Origin: Pontibacter diazotrophicus
GTDB taxonomy: Bacteria; Bacteroidota; Bacteroidia; Cytophagales; Hymenobacteraceae
Assembly: GCF_003367245.1 (NCBI RefSeq)
Contig: NZ_QRGR01000038.1
Span: 1-56,067, forward strand
Reading direction: 5' to 3'
Length of the DNA stretch: 56,067 bases
Shown here: one piece after another, positions 1-8,643 of the stretch
Position numbering within the stretch: the stretch's first letter is position 1
How the letters are laid out: every line of letters starts with the position of its first letter
The notes under the pieces: model-generated
What the model saw: the letters and a program-made list of their open reading frames with translations, nothing else
The model's database searches: none
What the model was told of the DNA's origin: nothing
Made by a program: the position numbers and the translations under genes

Positions 1-494
1 AATAAACTACTTAAGCAGGTGTTTGGTATCGTAAATTCAGGGGAGGTTTACTGTGCAAATAGTTGAATGTAACTGCTAAAAAACAGACGAAAACACTTGC
101 TTTTTGACACAGTTCATAACCTAGCCTTATAGGCCACAAACAAGGAAGGTTCCTCATCTAGGGGAGCCTTACAGGTTTCATAACGCCTTATATGTTAAAT
201 ATAAGACCTGGATGAACAAAGCTTAAAGCTGTTAGATTTGGAAATTTTTAGCTGTCCAAAAGTGCCCAAAGAAATTGTGTATTCAGTGAAAATGCTTTTT
301 CGCCACGTTTGTTGGCCAGCATGAAAGCTGGCATCTGCTGTCGTTAACCACATTTATCCGTTATATACTATTTTTGCAATGTTTAAATACTGCACAAAAC
401 AATATATATACTATTTCAAACACTGCATTCCCTGTTTCATGGTTTTAGTTTGGCTATTATTGCCATAAGTTAGATGAAAATAAAACTTAACATT
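1..494. other. Intergenic leader, no gene seen
   Basis: No convincing coding region on either strand. A small hairpin (GCCAGC, six-base loop, GCTGGC) lies near 314-331. A TATTTTTG at 369-376 fits the Bacteroidota -7 consensus TAnnTTTG, but no clear TTTG lies 19-21 bases upstream, so it is only a weak promoter candidate for the following two-component operon. Confidence 0.4.
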
Positions 495-1406
495 ATGAAA
501 AAGATAATCTTCATACTTCTCAGCTTCATTGTTGCGGTATCTACAGTAAATGCACAAAAAGGCATCGATTTTTCCAGAACGTACGCTGCTGGAGGAAAGC
601 TACTCATGAGTGTGGATAGTGCAGCCAAAAACGTTTATTACAACACTATATTCCCCAACCAACCTCGCACCTCCTTTAATTATTTGCCTGAAGTCAACAA
701 TATAAGCATCCAAATTTATTTTAGAAAGAATGATAGTGTACAGCATTATCGCTACACAATTTTGGTGGATGACAAACCACTAGTGGTAAACAAGCCAATC
801 AACAAAGCGCAACTAAAAGATGTTGATATAGATCCACACGAAGCATTCAGCTCTACAACACTTGGTATTTTCCCTATAAAAGGCAAAACTATCACAACAC
901 TAATTTACAGCATCGAAAAGCCTCTCGATATTGACAAATCTGTTTTTTACGGGAAGCCCATTCCGAGAGCGAAAATCAAAGGCTTTGCAAAGCGTTTTGC
1001 AGTTAAAAAGGGCGTTGACTACAGCTACATTACCGAACCAATAGTAAGAACAGACCTTACTTTCACTGAAAAAGACGACGAACTAACAATTGTATCGGAC
1101 AAACCAGCTATAGACTATCTCTACTACACCTCCATAAGAGACAAGGAAACAAATAAAATAATTTTCGAATCCACTGCCTGGCAATATGGCGGCTACGTTG
1201 AAGAACATGAGTTTTTACCTTATATAAATATCGACAAAAACGTTTTTAAAAAGTCAGGAGATTATGAAATCATCATTCAGCCGTTGATTAAATGGACTGG
1301 ATGCAGAGATTGCGATATGTTACCAAATGACATAGAAAAGTATATAACCAGACATACGCTCTCTATAACTTTAGATGAAGAAAACTACACCAAAAAAGAA
1401 TTATGA
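495..1406 (+). CDS. N-terminal sensor half of a LytS-type histidine kinase, ended by in-frame TGA
   Basis: The product begins with a signal peptide (MKKIIFILLSFIVAV...NAQ) followed by about 280 residues of predicted periplasmic sequence that I do not recognise. An ATG at 474 adds seven residues, but the start at 495 puts the signal peptide first. The frame ends in TGA at 1404-1406. Reading through it in the same frame gives a transmembrane helix (IYTLIVAFSIGLVFL), a basic linker and a kinase H-box. I therefore take this as the sensor half of one histidine kinase interrupted by a nonsense change, probably TGG to TGA. The truncated product would be soluble and periplasmic, without a kinase domain. 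Confidence 0.65.
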   Translation: MKKIIFILLSFIVAVSTVNAQKGIDFSRTYAAGGKLLMSVDSAAKNVYYNTIFPNQPRTSFNYLPEVNNISIQIYFRKNDSVQHYRYTILVDDKPLVVNKPINKAQLKDVDIDPHEAFSSTTLGIFPIKGKTITTLIYSIEKPLDIDKSVFYGKPIPRAKIKGFAKRFAVKKGVDYSYITEPIVRTDLTFTEKDDELTIVSDKPAIDYLYYTSIRDKETNKIIFESTAWQYGGYVEEHEFLPYINIDKNVFKKSGDYEIIIQPLIKWTGCRDCDMLPNDIEKYITRHTLSITLDEENYTKKEL

Positions 1407-2108
1407 ATATATACGCTCATCGTCGCATTTTCTATTGGATTAGTCTTTCTTAATATTCATTACTTCACAAAAAAAAGAAACAAAAGAAAGCTAGCAGAAG
1501 AAGAGCAGCAAAAAAATACGGCAAAACTTCAACTTAACTCTATTCGTTCTCAATTAAACCCTCATTTTCTGTTCAATGCACTCTCTGGCATTCAAAATTT
1601 AATGAACAAAAACGAAATAGATAATGCCAATAAATACCTTTCTAAATTTGCCCGATTAACCCGTAACGTACTTGACGAGAAGGAACTGATTAGTTTGTCA
1701 CAGGAAAAAACTTTACTGGACGATTACCTGCAAATGGAGCAATTGCGGTTCGGCTTTAAGTACGAAATTAATCACTCCGAAGACTTAGATTTAGAAAATA
1801 TAGAAATACCAAGTATGCTGCTACAACCTTTTGTGGAAAATGCGGTGAAGCACGGCATATCGAAAAAAGCTACTGATGGAAAAATTAACATCACATTTAT
1901 TAAGAAGGCAAATGATTTGGCATTAACCGTTACCGATAATGGAAACGGATTTGACACTGAAAAAAAGAACAATGGCTTGGGTTTGCTATTAAGTGAAAGC
2001 AGAGTAGCACTGTTAAACAGCATTTACAAAGAAAATCGCTTTACGCTGGCTATACAATCAGCCACTAACGGCACTAAAGTAAGCTTAACATTATCCGATT
2101 GGCTATAA
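1407..2108 (+). pseudogene. C-terminal half of the interrupted LytS-type histidine kinase
   Basis: Same frame as the preceding sensor ORF. After the TGA come a transmembrane helix, a coiled linker (KLAEEEQQKNTAKLQL), the His_kinase phosphoacceptor motif SQLNPHFLFNAL near 1545-1580, and a GHKL ATPase domain with N-box (PFVENAVKHG) and G-box (DNGNGFDTE, NGLGL). The first in-frame ATG (1602) lies after the phosphoacceptor histidine, and I see no GTG or TTG start between the stop and that histidine. Translation from 1602 would yield only the ATPase part (168 residues). A LytTR regulator follows after 4 bases, the usual operon order. Either a pseudogene, a recent mutation, or a base-call error. 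Confidence 0.65.
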
Positions 2109-2112
2109 CATA

Positions 2113-2859
2113 ATGAGGGCAATTTTAATAGATGACGAAATTTCCAACTTAGAAAACCTTCGGACTCTGCTGGAAAAGCACTGTCCGAAGGTAACTATAA
2201 TGGCAACAGCGCAAAGTGTAAGTGCTGCGGTTGATGCTATTGAAAAGTATTTACCTGATTTAGTATTTCTGGATATTCAAATGGGCGAGCAGACAGGTTT
2301 TGATGTACTGAAACTCCTTCCAAGGCGTAATTTCGAGGTTATTTTTGTGACCGCTTACGATCAATATGGCATACAAGCTGTAAAGTTTGCCGCCTTAGAT
2401 TATCTCTTAAAACCTATTGATATTGAAGAATTGATAAATGCGGTAAATAAAGCTGAATATAAACTGGCAACACAAATACAGACTTCTCAGCTCGATTTTC
2501 TACTGCAACAATTGAAAAAAACGGATACGCACGTTAGCACAATTGCCATACAAATGCAAAGCGAAACACGGTATGTTACTTTATCAGAAATTATACGTTG
2601 CGAAGCAGATAATACTTATACCTATTTCTTTTTGGCCAATAGCGAAAAAATATTGGTTTCTAAATCGCTTAAAGAATATGCAGATTTACTGCGCCCTAAC
2701 GGATTTTTAAGAACTCATCAAAGTCATTTGGTAAATCCAAAATATGTAAAAAGCTGGTTAAAAGAAGATGGTGGTATCCTACTCCTAACATCTGGAGAAA
2801 AAATACCCGTCTCTAAACCCAACAAAGAAACAGTTAAACAAGCATTGCAACGGCAATAA
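2113..2859 (+). CDS. LytTR-family response regulator
   Basis: A 248-residue two-domain regulator. The receiver domain (residues 1-120) shows the acidic pair DDE near residue 8, the phospho-acceptor Asp in LVFLDIQMG, the Thr in FVTAYD and the Lys in LKPI. The C-terminal LytTR DNA-binding domain covers about residues 145-248 and includes FLRTHQSHLVNPKYV. It starts 4 bases after the interrupted kinase and is surely its partner. With the kinase split, it may be unphosphorylated or cross-activated. Targets are unknown. Confidence 0.9.
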   Translation: MRAILIDDEISNLENLRTLLEKHCPKVTIMATAQSVSAAVDAIEKYLPDLVFLDIQMGEQTGFDVLKLLPRRNFEVIFVTAYDQYGIQAVKFAALDYLLKPIDIEELINAVNKAEYKLATQIQTSQLDFLLQQLKKTDTHVSTIAIQMQSETRYVTLSEIIRCEADNTYTYFFLANSEKILVSKSLKEYADLLRPNGFLRTHQSHLVNPKYVKSWLKEDGGILLLTSGEKIPVSKPNKETVKQALQRQ

Positions 2860-2974
2860 GTAATAAAGGCTATTACGATAAATCAATTACGAGATAAAAA
2901 CGAACTAAAGCGGCCCCGGCAAAGCTTTTAAGGTTTTGCACTACCTGAAAAAAAGCCAAACCGAAGACCGCTCT

Positions 2975-3153
2975 ATGGTGAGTTTAACGTCTTTGAACGT
3001 AAAGGAGTTTTCATTTTACTTGAGGAGTTTGATGTGCTATGGAGGCAATATCATGCTCGGTACGACCTGAAAGGCAAGCCTCGTGTGTTTGAGAAATTCT
3101 CAGAACATGCTTCCATGAGCATGAAGGGCAGTGCAGACAAGCTCTTTTTTGTG
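2975..3153 (+). mobile_element. Transposase N-terminal fragment (IS5-like), frameshifted
   Basis: Reading from ATG at 2975 gives MVSLTSLNVKEFSF, and after a one-base shift around 3010-3025 the frame continues LLEEFDVLWRQYHARYDLKG, then a helical segment with ADKLFFVLFY. This resembles the helix-turn-helix N-terminus of IS5-type DDE transposases in Bacteroidota. The sequence then runs straight into an inverted IS3-family end at about 3154. No catalytic domain remains. Family assignment is by eye. Confidence 0.5.
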
Positions 3154-3299
3154 CTCTTTTACCGATCCCCTCGCATAGGAGAGGTTAATGGCCATCCGCT
3201 TGAAGGAGGCGTCGAATACTCGTCTTTCTCTAATAGTCAAATTTAGTGCTTTTAGTAAATCTGCCTATCAAAAGCCTCCAGTCAAGTGTAGCAAGTTCA
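3154..3299 (-). mobile_element. IS3-family left-end remnant (inverted)
   Basis: The reverse complement of 3154-3299 matches the left terminus plus orfA start of the IS3-family remnant at 54172. It has the terminal TGAACTTGCTA, then ACTGGAGGCTTTTGA, then a reading frame RRVFDASFKRMAI and LSYARGSVKE. The ATG start is lost here. It abuts the transposase fragment at 2975-3153, so one IS was joined to another and both were reduced to scars. From 3300 to about 3515 I see nothing coding. Confidence 0.65.
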
Positions 3300-3517
3300 T
3301 TTAACATGTGATCTCTTGACTATAACACGATCCGTATTTATCGTTTTGGTATCCATTCAGTCCGTGCTGCCGGAACGCTGTTTACTCCTGTACCTGCACC
3401 TGCTGGTACCACACATCACCAGGGACATCCTTTCTGATGAAGGGAGGCTCCTTCAGGCTTTATGTCTCAGTCCCAAAACTCATACAAAGGGAAGCCTTCT
3501 TTTTCGAACGTGTATTC

Positions 3518-3593
3518 CGTTCATTTCACCGCTCATTTTGTCCGCTTCAGTTACTTTTCCATTGATACCCCTCTTGCTATAGCCCACCTTTGC
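3518..3593 (+). promoter_or_regulatory. Putative LytTR-controlled promoter of the DUF4270/kelch operon
   Basis: TGTCCGCTTCAGT at 3539-3551 is preceded, 21 bp earlier, by a weaker half-site CGTTCATTTCACC (3518-3530). CACCTTTGC at 3585-3593 is a degenerate TAnnTTTG -7 element. The distance from the second repeat to CACCTTTG is 46 bases, identical to the promoter at 8355-8430. Transcription would start near 3600, giving a leader of about 125 nt. The regulator is inferred to be the LytTR protein at 7508. Confidence 0.55.
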
Positions 3594-3723
3594 CTCAGGA
3601 TTTGTGCTACGGTGCTACTCAAACGGGGCTTTTCGCCTGCTCAGGATATACTGTACATCAAAAGCAGAGAAGCTTCCTGCCCTGAAGGCAAGCCGGATCC
3701 TTTTGCTATAAATACCATTTTAG

Positions 3724-5094
3724 ATGAAAAGAAAACTCCTGACCGCGTACAACAGGTCTTTTACATTTTGCCTGCTGCTGTCAGCATCAATACTGCTAAC
3801 CTCCTGCGAAGATGCAAATGAGGTAGGGCTGGGCTTAGTGGAAGATAACCTCTCCGCCTACTTTACTGATACCGTTACCGTGGATGTATCGACGGTGTGG
3901 CTTGATTCTGTTGTAACATCCGGAACGGGTGCCCTGCTAGTGGGGCAGTATACCGATGCCCTGGTAGGTGAAACAACAGCCGACGCTTACTTTCAGGTGG
4001 GGCTGGGGGAGGCATGGTCTTTGGATGATGCGGCTGTCTTCGACTCCATCAGGCTTATTCTGCCTTACTCGGCCTATAGCTACGGAGATACCGCCCAGAC
4101 TTTTACTCTGGAGGCTTACAGGCTGCAGGAAAACATCACGGCCCAAAGCCTCCCGCTTCAGGTAGGCTCGGAGGAAGCCAGCTCTTATTTCTACACGAGC
4201 AGCGGCTTATATAACACCAGTCACACGAAGGCAGAGGCGGCACCGCTCAGCAGTTATACTTTCAAGGCAAGGCCTACCAGTGGGGACAGCGTACTGGTGC
4301 CGCTGCCGGACGAGATGGGGCGGGAATGGCTGCGCTTAAAGCAACAGGCAGACCTGAAGCTGACAAGCGCCACCAATTTCCTGGATTATTTCAGGGGCAT
4401 GAGGCTAAGTGCCTCCGGGGCAGTGCTTGGGTTTAATGCCACAGGTGCCGTTCTGAGGCTTTACTATTCCGTGCCTTCTGAAGAAAGTATCCTTCACTAT
4501 TACCATGACTTCCCGGTCACGACCGGAACCACGCAGTACAACCAGCTCAGCACCGACTTCAGCTCATCTTACCTGAACGGTATAGCGCGGGGAGGGGCGG
4601 CGGTTGCAAGCACAGCAGCAGAAAACATGGCTTTTGCACAGTCAGGCACTGGCCTGATGATCAGGCTGGACTTTCCGTATCTGACGAACCTGCTGAACAC
4701 AGTGGAACCGGCCCTCATCAGCTCGGCCGTGCTGGAAGTAAGTCCCATTGCCAACACCACCCAATACCCGTTTCCGCTGCCTGCCACCCTTGCGCTGTAT
4801 GAGACTTATCAGGGCAACAAACCCATCTATCCGCTTTATAAGAACTACTCGATAGAGGCGGTGCAGGAGGCGTTCTATGCAGAAGGAAACGAATACGGCA
4901 CCATGGGCAGGTACCAGTTTAATATCACGGAATACCTCATCAACAGGCTCAGCGGAAGCAACTACAGTGAAACGTTGATGCTGGCCGCCCCTGCCAGCGC
5001 CTTTACCCAAACAGTTAACCGGCTTGCGGTGGGAGGGCCAGGGCAAATTACACAAAGGGTCAAGCTTAAAATCTACTACACTAAAACCAAATAA
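3724..5094 (+). CDS. DUF4270 family lipoprotein
   Basis: A 456-residue predicted lipoprotein. Its long N-terminus ends in a lipobox (ILLTSC, Cys at about residue 28), so the mature protein should be anchored in the outer or periplasmic membrane face. The body is rich in beta-strand-like and Ser/Thr/Tyr-rich sequence, as in Bacteroidota DUF4270 proteins, whose function is unknown. A kelch lipoprotein follows 26 bases later on the same strand, so the two are probably co-transcribed from the promoter near 3585. The family name is from recall of typical sequences and is fairly secure. Confidence 0.75.
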   Translation: MKRKLLTAYNRSFTFCLLLSASILLTSCEDANEVGLGLVEDNLSAYFTDTVTVDVSTVWLDSVVTSGTGALLVGQYTDALVGETTADAYFQVGLGEAWSLDDAAVFDSIRLILPYSAYSYGDTAQTFTLEAYRLQENITAQSLPLQVGSEEASSYFYTSSGLYNTSHTKAEAAPLSSYTFKARPTSGDSVLVPLPDEMGREWLRLKQQADLKLTSATNFLDYFRGMRLSASGAVLGFNATGAVLRLYYSVPSEESILHYYHDFPVTTGTTQYNQLSTDFSSSYLNGIARGGAAVASTAAENMAFAQSGTGLMIRLDFPYLTNLLNTVEPALISSAVLEVSPIANTTQYPFPLPATLALYETYQGNKPIYPLYKNYSIEAVQEAFYAEGNEYGTMGRYQFNITEYLINRLSGSNYSETLMLAAPASAFTQTVNRLAVGGPGQITQRVKLKIYYTKTK

Positions 5095-5120
5095 AGTTTA
5101 TCATATTACTTACTACACAA

Positions 5121-6131
5121 ATGAAGAAAATGAATATCACCCTTCGATTTTTGCTTACACTGATCTTTGTGGGCTTCACGCTTGGCACCCTATCTTCCTG
5201 TGACAGTGACAGTGATGATGAGGCTGTGCTGGGAGATTGGGAGAAAAGGTCAGACTTTGCCGGCGTGGCGCGAAGCGCCGCTGTCGCCTTCACCATCGAC
5301 GGCAAGGCCTATATGGGCACCGGCCACAGCGGCTCTGCCCGCCTGCAGGACTTCTGGCAGTACGACCCGGACCAGAATGCCTGGTTTAGGAAAGCGGACT
5401 TTCCTGGTGCGGCGCGCAGTGGCGCAGTGGGCTTTGCAGCAAACGGAATGGGCTACATTGGCACGGGCTACGATGGCACAAACAACCTGAAAGACTTCTG
5501 GCAGTACGATCCGGCGACAGACACCTGGACGCAGATAGCGGACTTCGCGGGCTCTGCCCGCTATGGTGCCGTGGCCATGTCAATTGACGAGAAAGGTTAT
5601 GTGGGCGCTGGCTATGACGGCAACTACCTGAAGGACTTCTGGCAGTACGACCCGGCCTCCGGCACGTGGGTGGAAAAAGTGGGCCTCTCTGGTGCCAAGC
5701 GCGTAAATGGCTTTGCTTTTGTATTCAACGGGAAGGGCTACATCGGCGGTGGACGCAACAACGGGATTTTTGAGTCGGACCTGCTGGAGTATGACCCTGC
5801 TACGGGCAGCTGGCGAAACCTGAAGAACCTGAATGAGACGGCGCGTGAAGGGGAGGCGTATCCTTCTCCAAGAGCCTTTGCCACTGCCTTTGTTGTGAAC
5901 GATAAGGCTTACCTGGTTTCCGGAACAAACGGCGCGGCGCTTTCTGATGTGTGGGAGTATGACGTGGCCAGCGACCTGTGGGTGCAGAAAGACCCCTTTG
6001 AGGGAAGTCCCCGGGAGGCGGCGGTTGGCTTCGCCATCGGGAACTACGGCTACATCGCCACCGGCGCCAGCGGGACCTACCGCTTCGACGACCTGTGGCG
6101 GTTTGACCCAACCCTTGACAGCGACTACTAA
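5121..6131 (+). CDS. Kelch-repeat lipoprotein
   Basis: A 336-residue lipoprotein with signal peptide and lipobox (LGTLSSC, Cys near residue 27) followed by an acidic linker (DSDSDDE). It has five to six kelch-like repeats of about 48-50 residues, each with a G-x-GY-x-G strand and a DFWQYDP-type segment (LKDFWQYDPATDTW, DVWEYDVASDLW, DDLWRFDP). The repeats should form a beta-propeller exposed on the periplasmic or outer face. Such propellers bind glycans or proteins; no catalytic residues are evident. Second gene of the DUF4270 operon. Confidence 0.85.
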   Translation: MKKMNITLRFLLTLIFVGFTLGTLSSCDSDSDDEAVLGDWEKRSDFAGVARSAAVAFTIDGKAYMGTGHSGSARLQDFWQYDPDQNAWFRKADFPGAARSGAVGFAANGMGYIGTGYDGTNNLKDFWQYDPATDTWTQIADFAGSARYGAVAMSIDEKGYVGAGYDGNYLKDFWQYDPASGTWVEKVGLSGAKRVNGFAFVFNGKGYIGGGRNNGIFESDLLEYDPATGSWRNLKNLNETAREGEAYPSPRAFATAFVVNDKAYLVSGTNGAALSDVWEYDVASDLWVQKDPFEGSPREAAVGFAIGNYGYIATGASGTYRFDDLWRFDPTLDSDY

Positions 6132-6216
6132 AGAACTAACCGGTTAAGGAGTTCCCTTTTGCCGGACGAACAGCATAATATTTGTTTACTTACAGCTTGG
6201 CCGCTGCATTTTGAGG

Positions 6217-6250
6217 AGCCTGGCCTTATGTTGCCAGGCTTTTCTTTTTC
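6217..6250 (+). terminator. Intrinsic terminator after the kelch gene
   Basis: Perfect 8-bp stem AGCCTGGC/GCCAGGCT with an 8-nt loop, followed by TTTCTTTTT. It separates the DUF4270/kelch operon from the kinase gene. Confidence 0.8.
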
Positions 6251-6422
6251 CTCATCTGAGGGAGAAGTTATCTCTGCTTCAGGTGCCTTTTTGCCTGCCT
6301 CGGACTGAAAGAAGCGGTGAAGTGGCCGACAGGATGTATCTTGCTTTTGCTTTTAGCAGGGGTTTATTTAAAATAGTATCAGCGCAGAGAAAGGCAATGC
6401 CCTCTTGTGGGTTCAAAGAAGC

Positions 6423-7511
6423 ATGATGTATAAGCAGAAAAGTTATATAAAGGACCTGGTTATCGTAGCGGTTCTGACCTCTTTGTTCTTTGGGGTGTTC
6501 AGTGTCTTACCTTCGCTGATTCATTCTCACCTTTCCTTTGTGGCTCCGCCGCCGCCTCCCGGTCGTATGGGGCCGGGGCCAAGGCTAATGGGAGAGCGCC
6601 CGCCGGTGGACATTGCCTTCAGCGTGCTCATGGCAACGCTGATGATGCTTGTTCTTTGGGTGATGAACATCCTGCTTTACGACAGGTTCAGAAAGCTACC
6701 CTTAAAAGACCGGAAGAAAAGCATCATCCGCTACACTGCCAGCTTCCTGGGCATGTTTCTGCTTATCTCGCTTTACTTCCTGGTGCGGGGAAACTTTACC
6801 CCTGGCCCCAGGTACGGGAGAGCGCTTTTCTTTCCGCTCATCGCCGCCCTCACCAACAACATCATTGTGCTTGTTATCCTGGACCTAGTGGTGCTGCAGC
6901 GGAACAAGGCGCAGGTGGAGCTGGAGAACACGCAGCTGAAGATGAACAGCATCCAGGCCCAGCACCAGCACCTGAAGCACCAGCTGCAGCCGCACTTCCT
7001 GTTTAACTCCCTGAACACGCTCAAGACGCTAATCCGGAAGCAGCCGCAGGAGGCGGAGGATTACCTGCTGCGGCTCTCTGACTTCCTGCGGGCATCACTT
7101 TCGAATACCCGGGATACGGTGACACTGGGGGAGGAGCTGCGGCTGTGCGTGGATTACTTCGAGATGCAGAAAGTAAGGTTCAGGAATGCCTTCAGCTACA
7201 AAATAGACCTGCCTCCGAAGCTGAAGGAGACAGCCTATGTGCCGGTGTTTTCGCTGCAGCTGCTGGCGGAGAACGCCATCAAGCACAACGGGTTCACAGA
7301 AGAGGAACCACTCCGCATTCACTTCACCTATAATAAAAACGGACACCTGGTGGTGCGGAACAATAAAAAGCCAAAGCTGGTAAACGAGCCCTCGTCCGGC
7401 ATCGGCCTCCGTAACCTGACCGAGCGGTATAAGGTGCTTTCCGGGGAGGGAATCACCATTGTGGACTCTGAGGAATTTTTCACCGTGCAACTGCCAATTT
7501 TAGACAAATGA
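6423..7511 (+). CDS. LytS-type sensor histidine kinase
   Basis: About 362 residues. The N-terminal half has four likely transmembrane helices. Between the first two lies a proline/glycine-rich extracytoplasmic loop (APPPPPGRMGPGPR) that may be the sensing part. A coiled linker leads to the phosphoacceptor motif QPHFLFNSLNTL and a GHKL ATPase domain (QLLAENAIKHNG, SGIGLRNL). I chose ATG 6423 over GTG 6405 because the first helix follows it directly. The stop overlaps the start of the LytTR regulator by 4 bases (ATGA), so the pair is translationally coupled. It sits between two operons with matching promoters, which it likely controls. Confidence 0.88.
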   Translation: MMYKQKSYIKDLVIVAVLTSLFFGVFSVLPSLIHSHLSFVAPPPPPGRMGPGPRLMGERPPVDIAFSVLMATLMMLVLWVMNILLYDRFRKLPLKDRKKSIIRYTASFLGMFLLISLYFLVRGNFTPGPRYGRALFFPLIAALTNNIIVLVILDLVVLQRNKAQVELENTQLKMNSIQAQHQHLKHQLQPHFLFNSLNTLKTLIRKQPQEAEDYLLRLSDFLRASLSNTRDTVTLGEELRLCVDYFEMQKVRFRNAFSYKIDLPPKLKETAYVPVFSLQLLAENAIKHNGFTEEEPLRIHFTYNKNGHLVVRNNKKPKLVNEPSSGIGLRNLTERYKVLSGEGITIVDSEEFFTVQLPILDK

Positions 7512-8269
7512 AAGTAGTTATAATCGAGGATGAGCCGCTGACGGCAGAGGACCTGGCAGACACCCTGCTGCAGGTCGACAGCTCCATACAGATAGAGGCC
7601 GTGCTGCCCTCTGTGAAAAAGGCGGTGGCTTATTTTAAGGAAGGTGCTTTCCCGGATTTGATTTTCTCAGACATCCAGTTGGGTGACGGCCTGAGTTTTG
7701 AGATTTTCAAGGCGGTGCCTATTTCCGCACCAGTGGTGTTCTGCACGGCCTACAACGAGTATGCCCTGGATGCCTTCAACGCCAACGGGATAGACTATGT
7801 GCTGAAACCTTTCACGCGGGACTCGATTGAAAACACGCTGCACAAGTACAGGCAGTTGCAGAAAAGCCTCACCAAAACAGAGACGTCGTATGAAGGCCTT
7901 TTTGAGCTGCTGGAGCGGAGGCTCGCCCCAAAACGCAGCTCTATACTGGTGTACCAGCGCGACAAGATCATCCCGCTGCCGACGGCGGATATTGCCCTGT
8001 GCTACGTGGAAAACCAGCTGACGCGGGCAGTGTGCTTCGACCAGAAGAGTTTTGTGGTGAACCATACGCTGGATGAGCTGGAGAGCATGCTGGGGCCTGA
8101 TTTCTTTCGAGCCAACAGGCAGCACCTGGTGCATAAGAAGGCGGTAAGGGAGGCCTCGCACTACTTCGGACGTAAACTGCACGTGGCCCTTACGGTCCCC
8201 TTTGAGGAGGACGTGATCGTGAGCAAGACCAAAAGCCCGGTGTTTCTCAGCTGGCTTGCAGGGCGATAG
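7508..8269 (+). CDS. LytTR-family response regulator
   Basis: A 253-residue regulator. The receiver domain shows EDE near residue 8, the phospho-acceptor Asp in LIFSDIQLGDG, a Thr in FCTAYNEYA and a Lys in VLKPF. The LytTR domain fills the last 100 residues (FFRANRQHLVHKKAV). LytTR domains bind two direct repeats about two helical turns apart. Such repeats with 21-bp period lie 86 bases downstream (8355) and upstream of the DUF4270 gene (3518), so I infer this protein activates both flanking operons. Confidence 0.9.
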   Translation: MKVVIIEDEPLTAEDLADTLLQVDSSIQIEAVLPSVKKAVAYFKEGAFPDLIFSDIQLGDGLSFEIFKAVPISAPVVFCTAYNEYALDAFNANGIDYVLKPFTRDSIENTLHKYRQLQKSLTKTETSYEGLFELLERRLAPKRSSILVYQRDKIIPLPTADIALCYVENQLTRAVCFDQKSFVVNHTLDELESMLGPDFFRANRQHLVHKKAVREASHYFGRKLHVALTVPFEEDVIVSKTKSPVFLSWLAGR

Positions 8270-8290
8270 CACCCGCTTTTCTTGTAGAGT

Positions 8291-8343
8291 AATTGCCTTT
8301 CCGGGTTATGCAACGACATAAAGCCGGAAAGGCAATTTTGTTT
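8291..8343 (+). terminator. Intrinsic terminator after the LytTR gene
   Basis: Stem of 14 bp (8291-8304 with 8324-8337), extended inside by TTATG/CATAA, followed by TTGTTT. It closes the kinase/regulator operon just before the next operator. Confidence 0.85.
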
Positions 8344-8354
8344 AAGCAAGTGCC

Positions 8355-8430
8355 TGTCCGCCTCACCCTCGCCTTTGTCCGCCTCACTCTCATTTTCCTT
8401 TCCTTCCTTTCCATAATAAACCACCTTTGC
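8355..8430 (+). promoter_or_regulatory. Putative LytTR operator and promoter of the receptor/Spy operon
   Basis: Two near-identical 16-mers, TGTCCGCCTCACCCTC (8355-8370) and TGTCCGCCTCACTCTC (8376-8391), are spaced by 21 bp, the geometry expected for a LytTR dimer. CACCTTTGC at 8422-8430 is a degenerate Bacteroidota -7 box. The second repeat to CACCTTTG distance is 46 bases, exactly as at 3539-3585. The leader to the receptor start would be about 205 nt. Confidence 0.65.
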
Positions 8431-8643
8431 TTACCAGAGAGGGAAAATCCTTCACCTTAAACGATAAGCATTGGGTTCTATGAAAGGCTTGAACTGTTAT
8501 ACCCCTGTTAGCGCTGACTTCCGTGCCAACTGCGGTCAGAAGACAGTAACCAACAGGTCACCCTAGGGCTCGTCATTTTCCATGACTTTATCCTTAGCGG
8601 GTTTCACATGGACAAAGGCTTCCTTTTTAATCTCACAAACGAT

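Noticed and set aside
1404..1406. TGA as selenocysteine or programmed readthrough.
   Set aside because: I see no convincing selenocysteine-type hairpin directly after the stop, and the site is a membrane-helix border where Trp is natural. Simple nonsense change or sequence error is the smaller claim.
3316..3821. Plus-strand ORFs of 88 and 119 residues ahead of the DUF4270 gene.
   Set aside because: They overlap each other and the promoter elements, and the residue composition is not protein-like.
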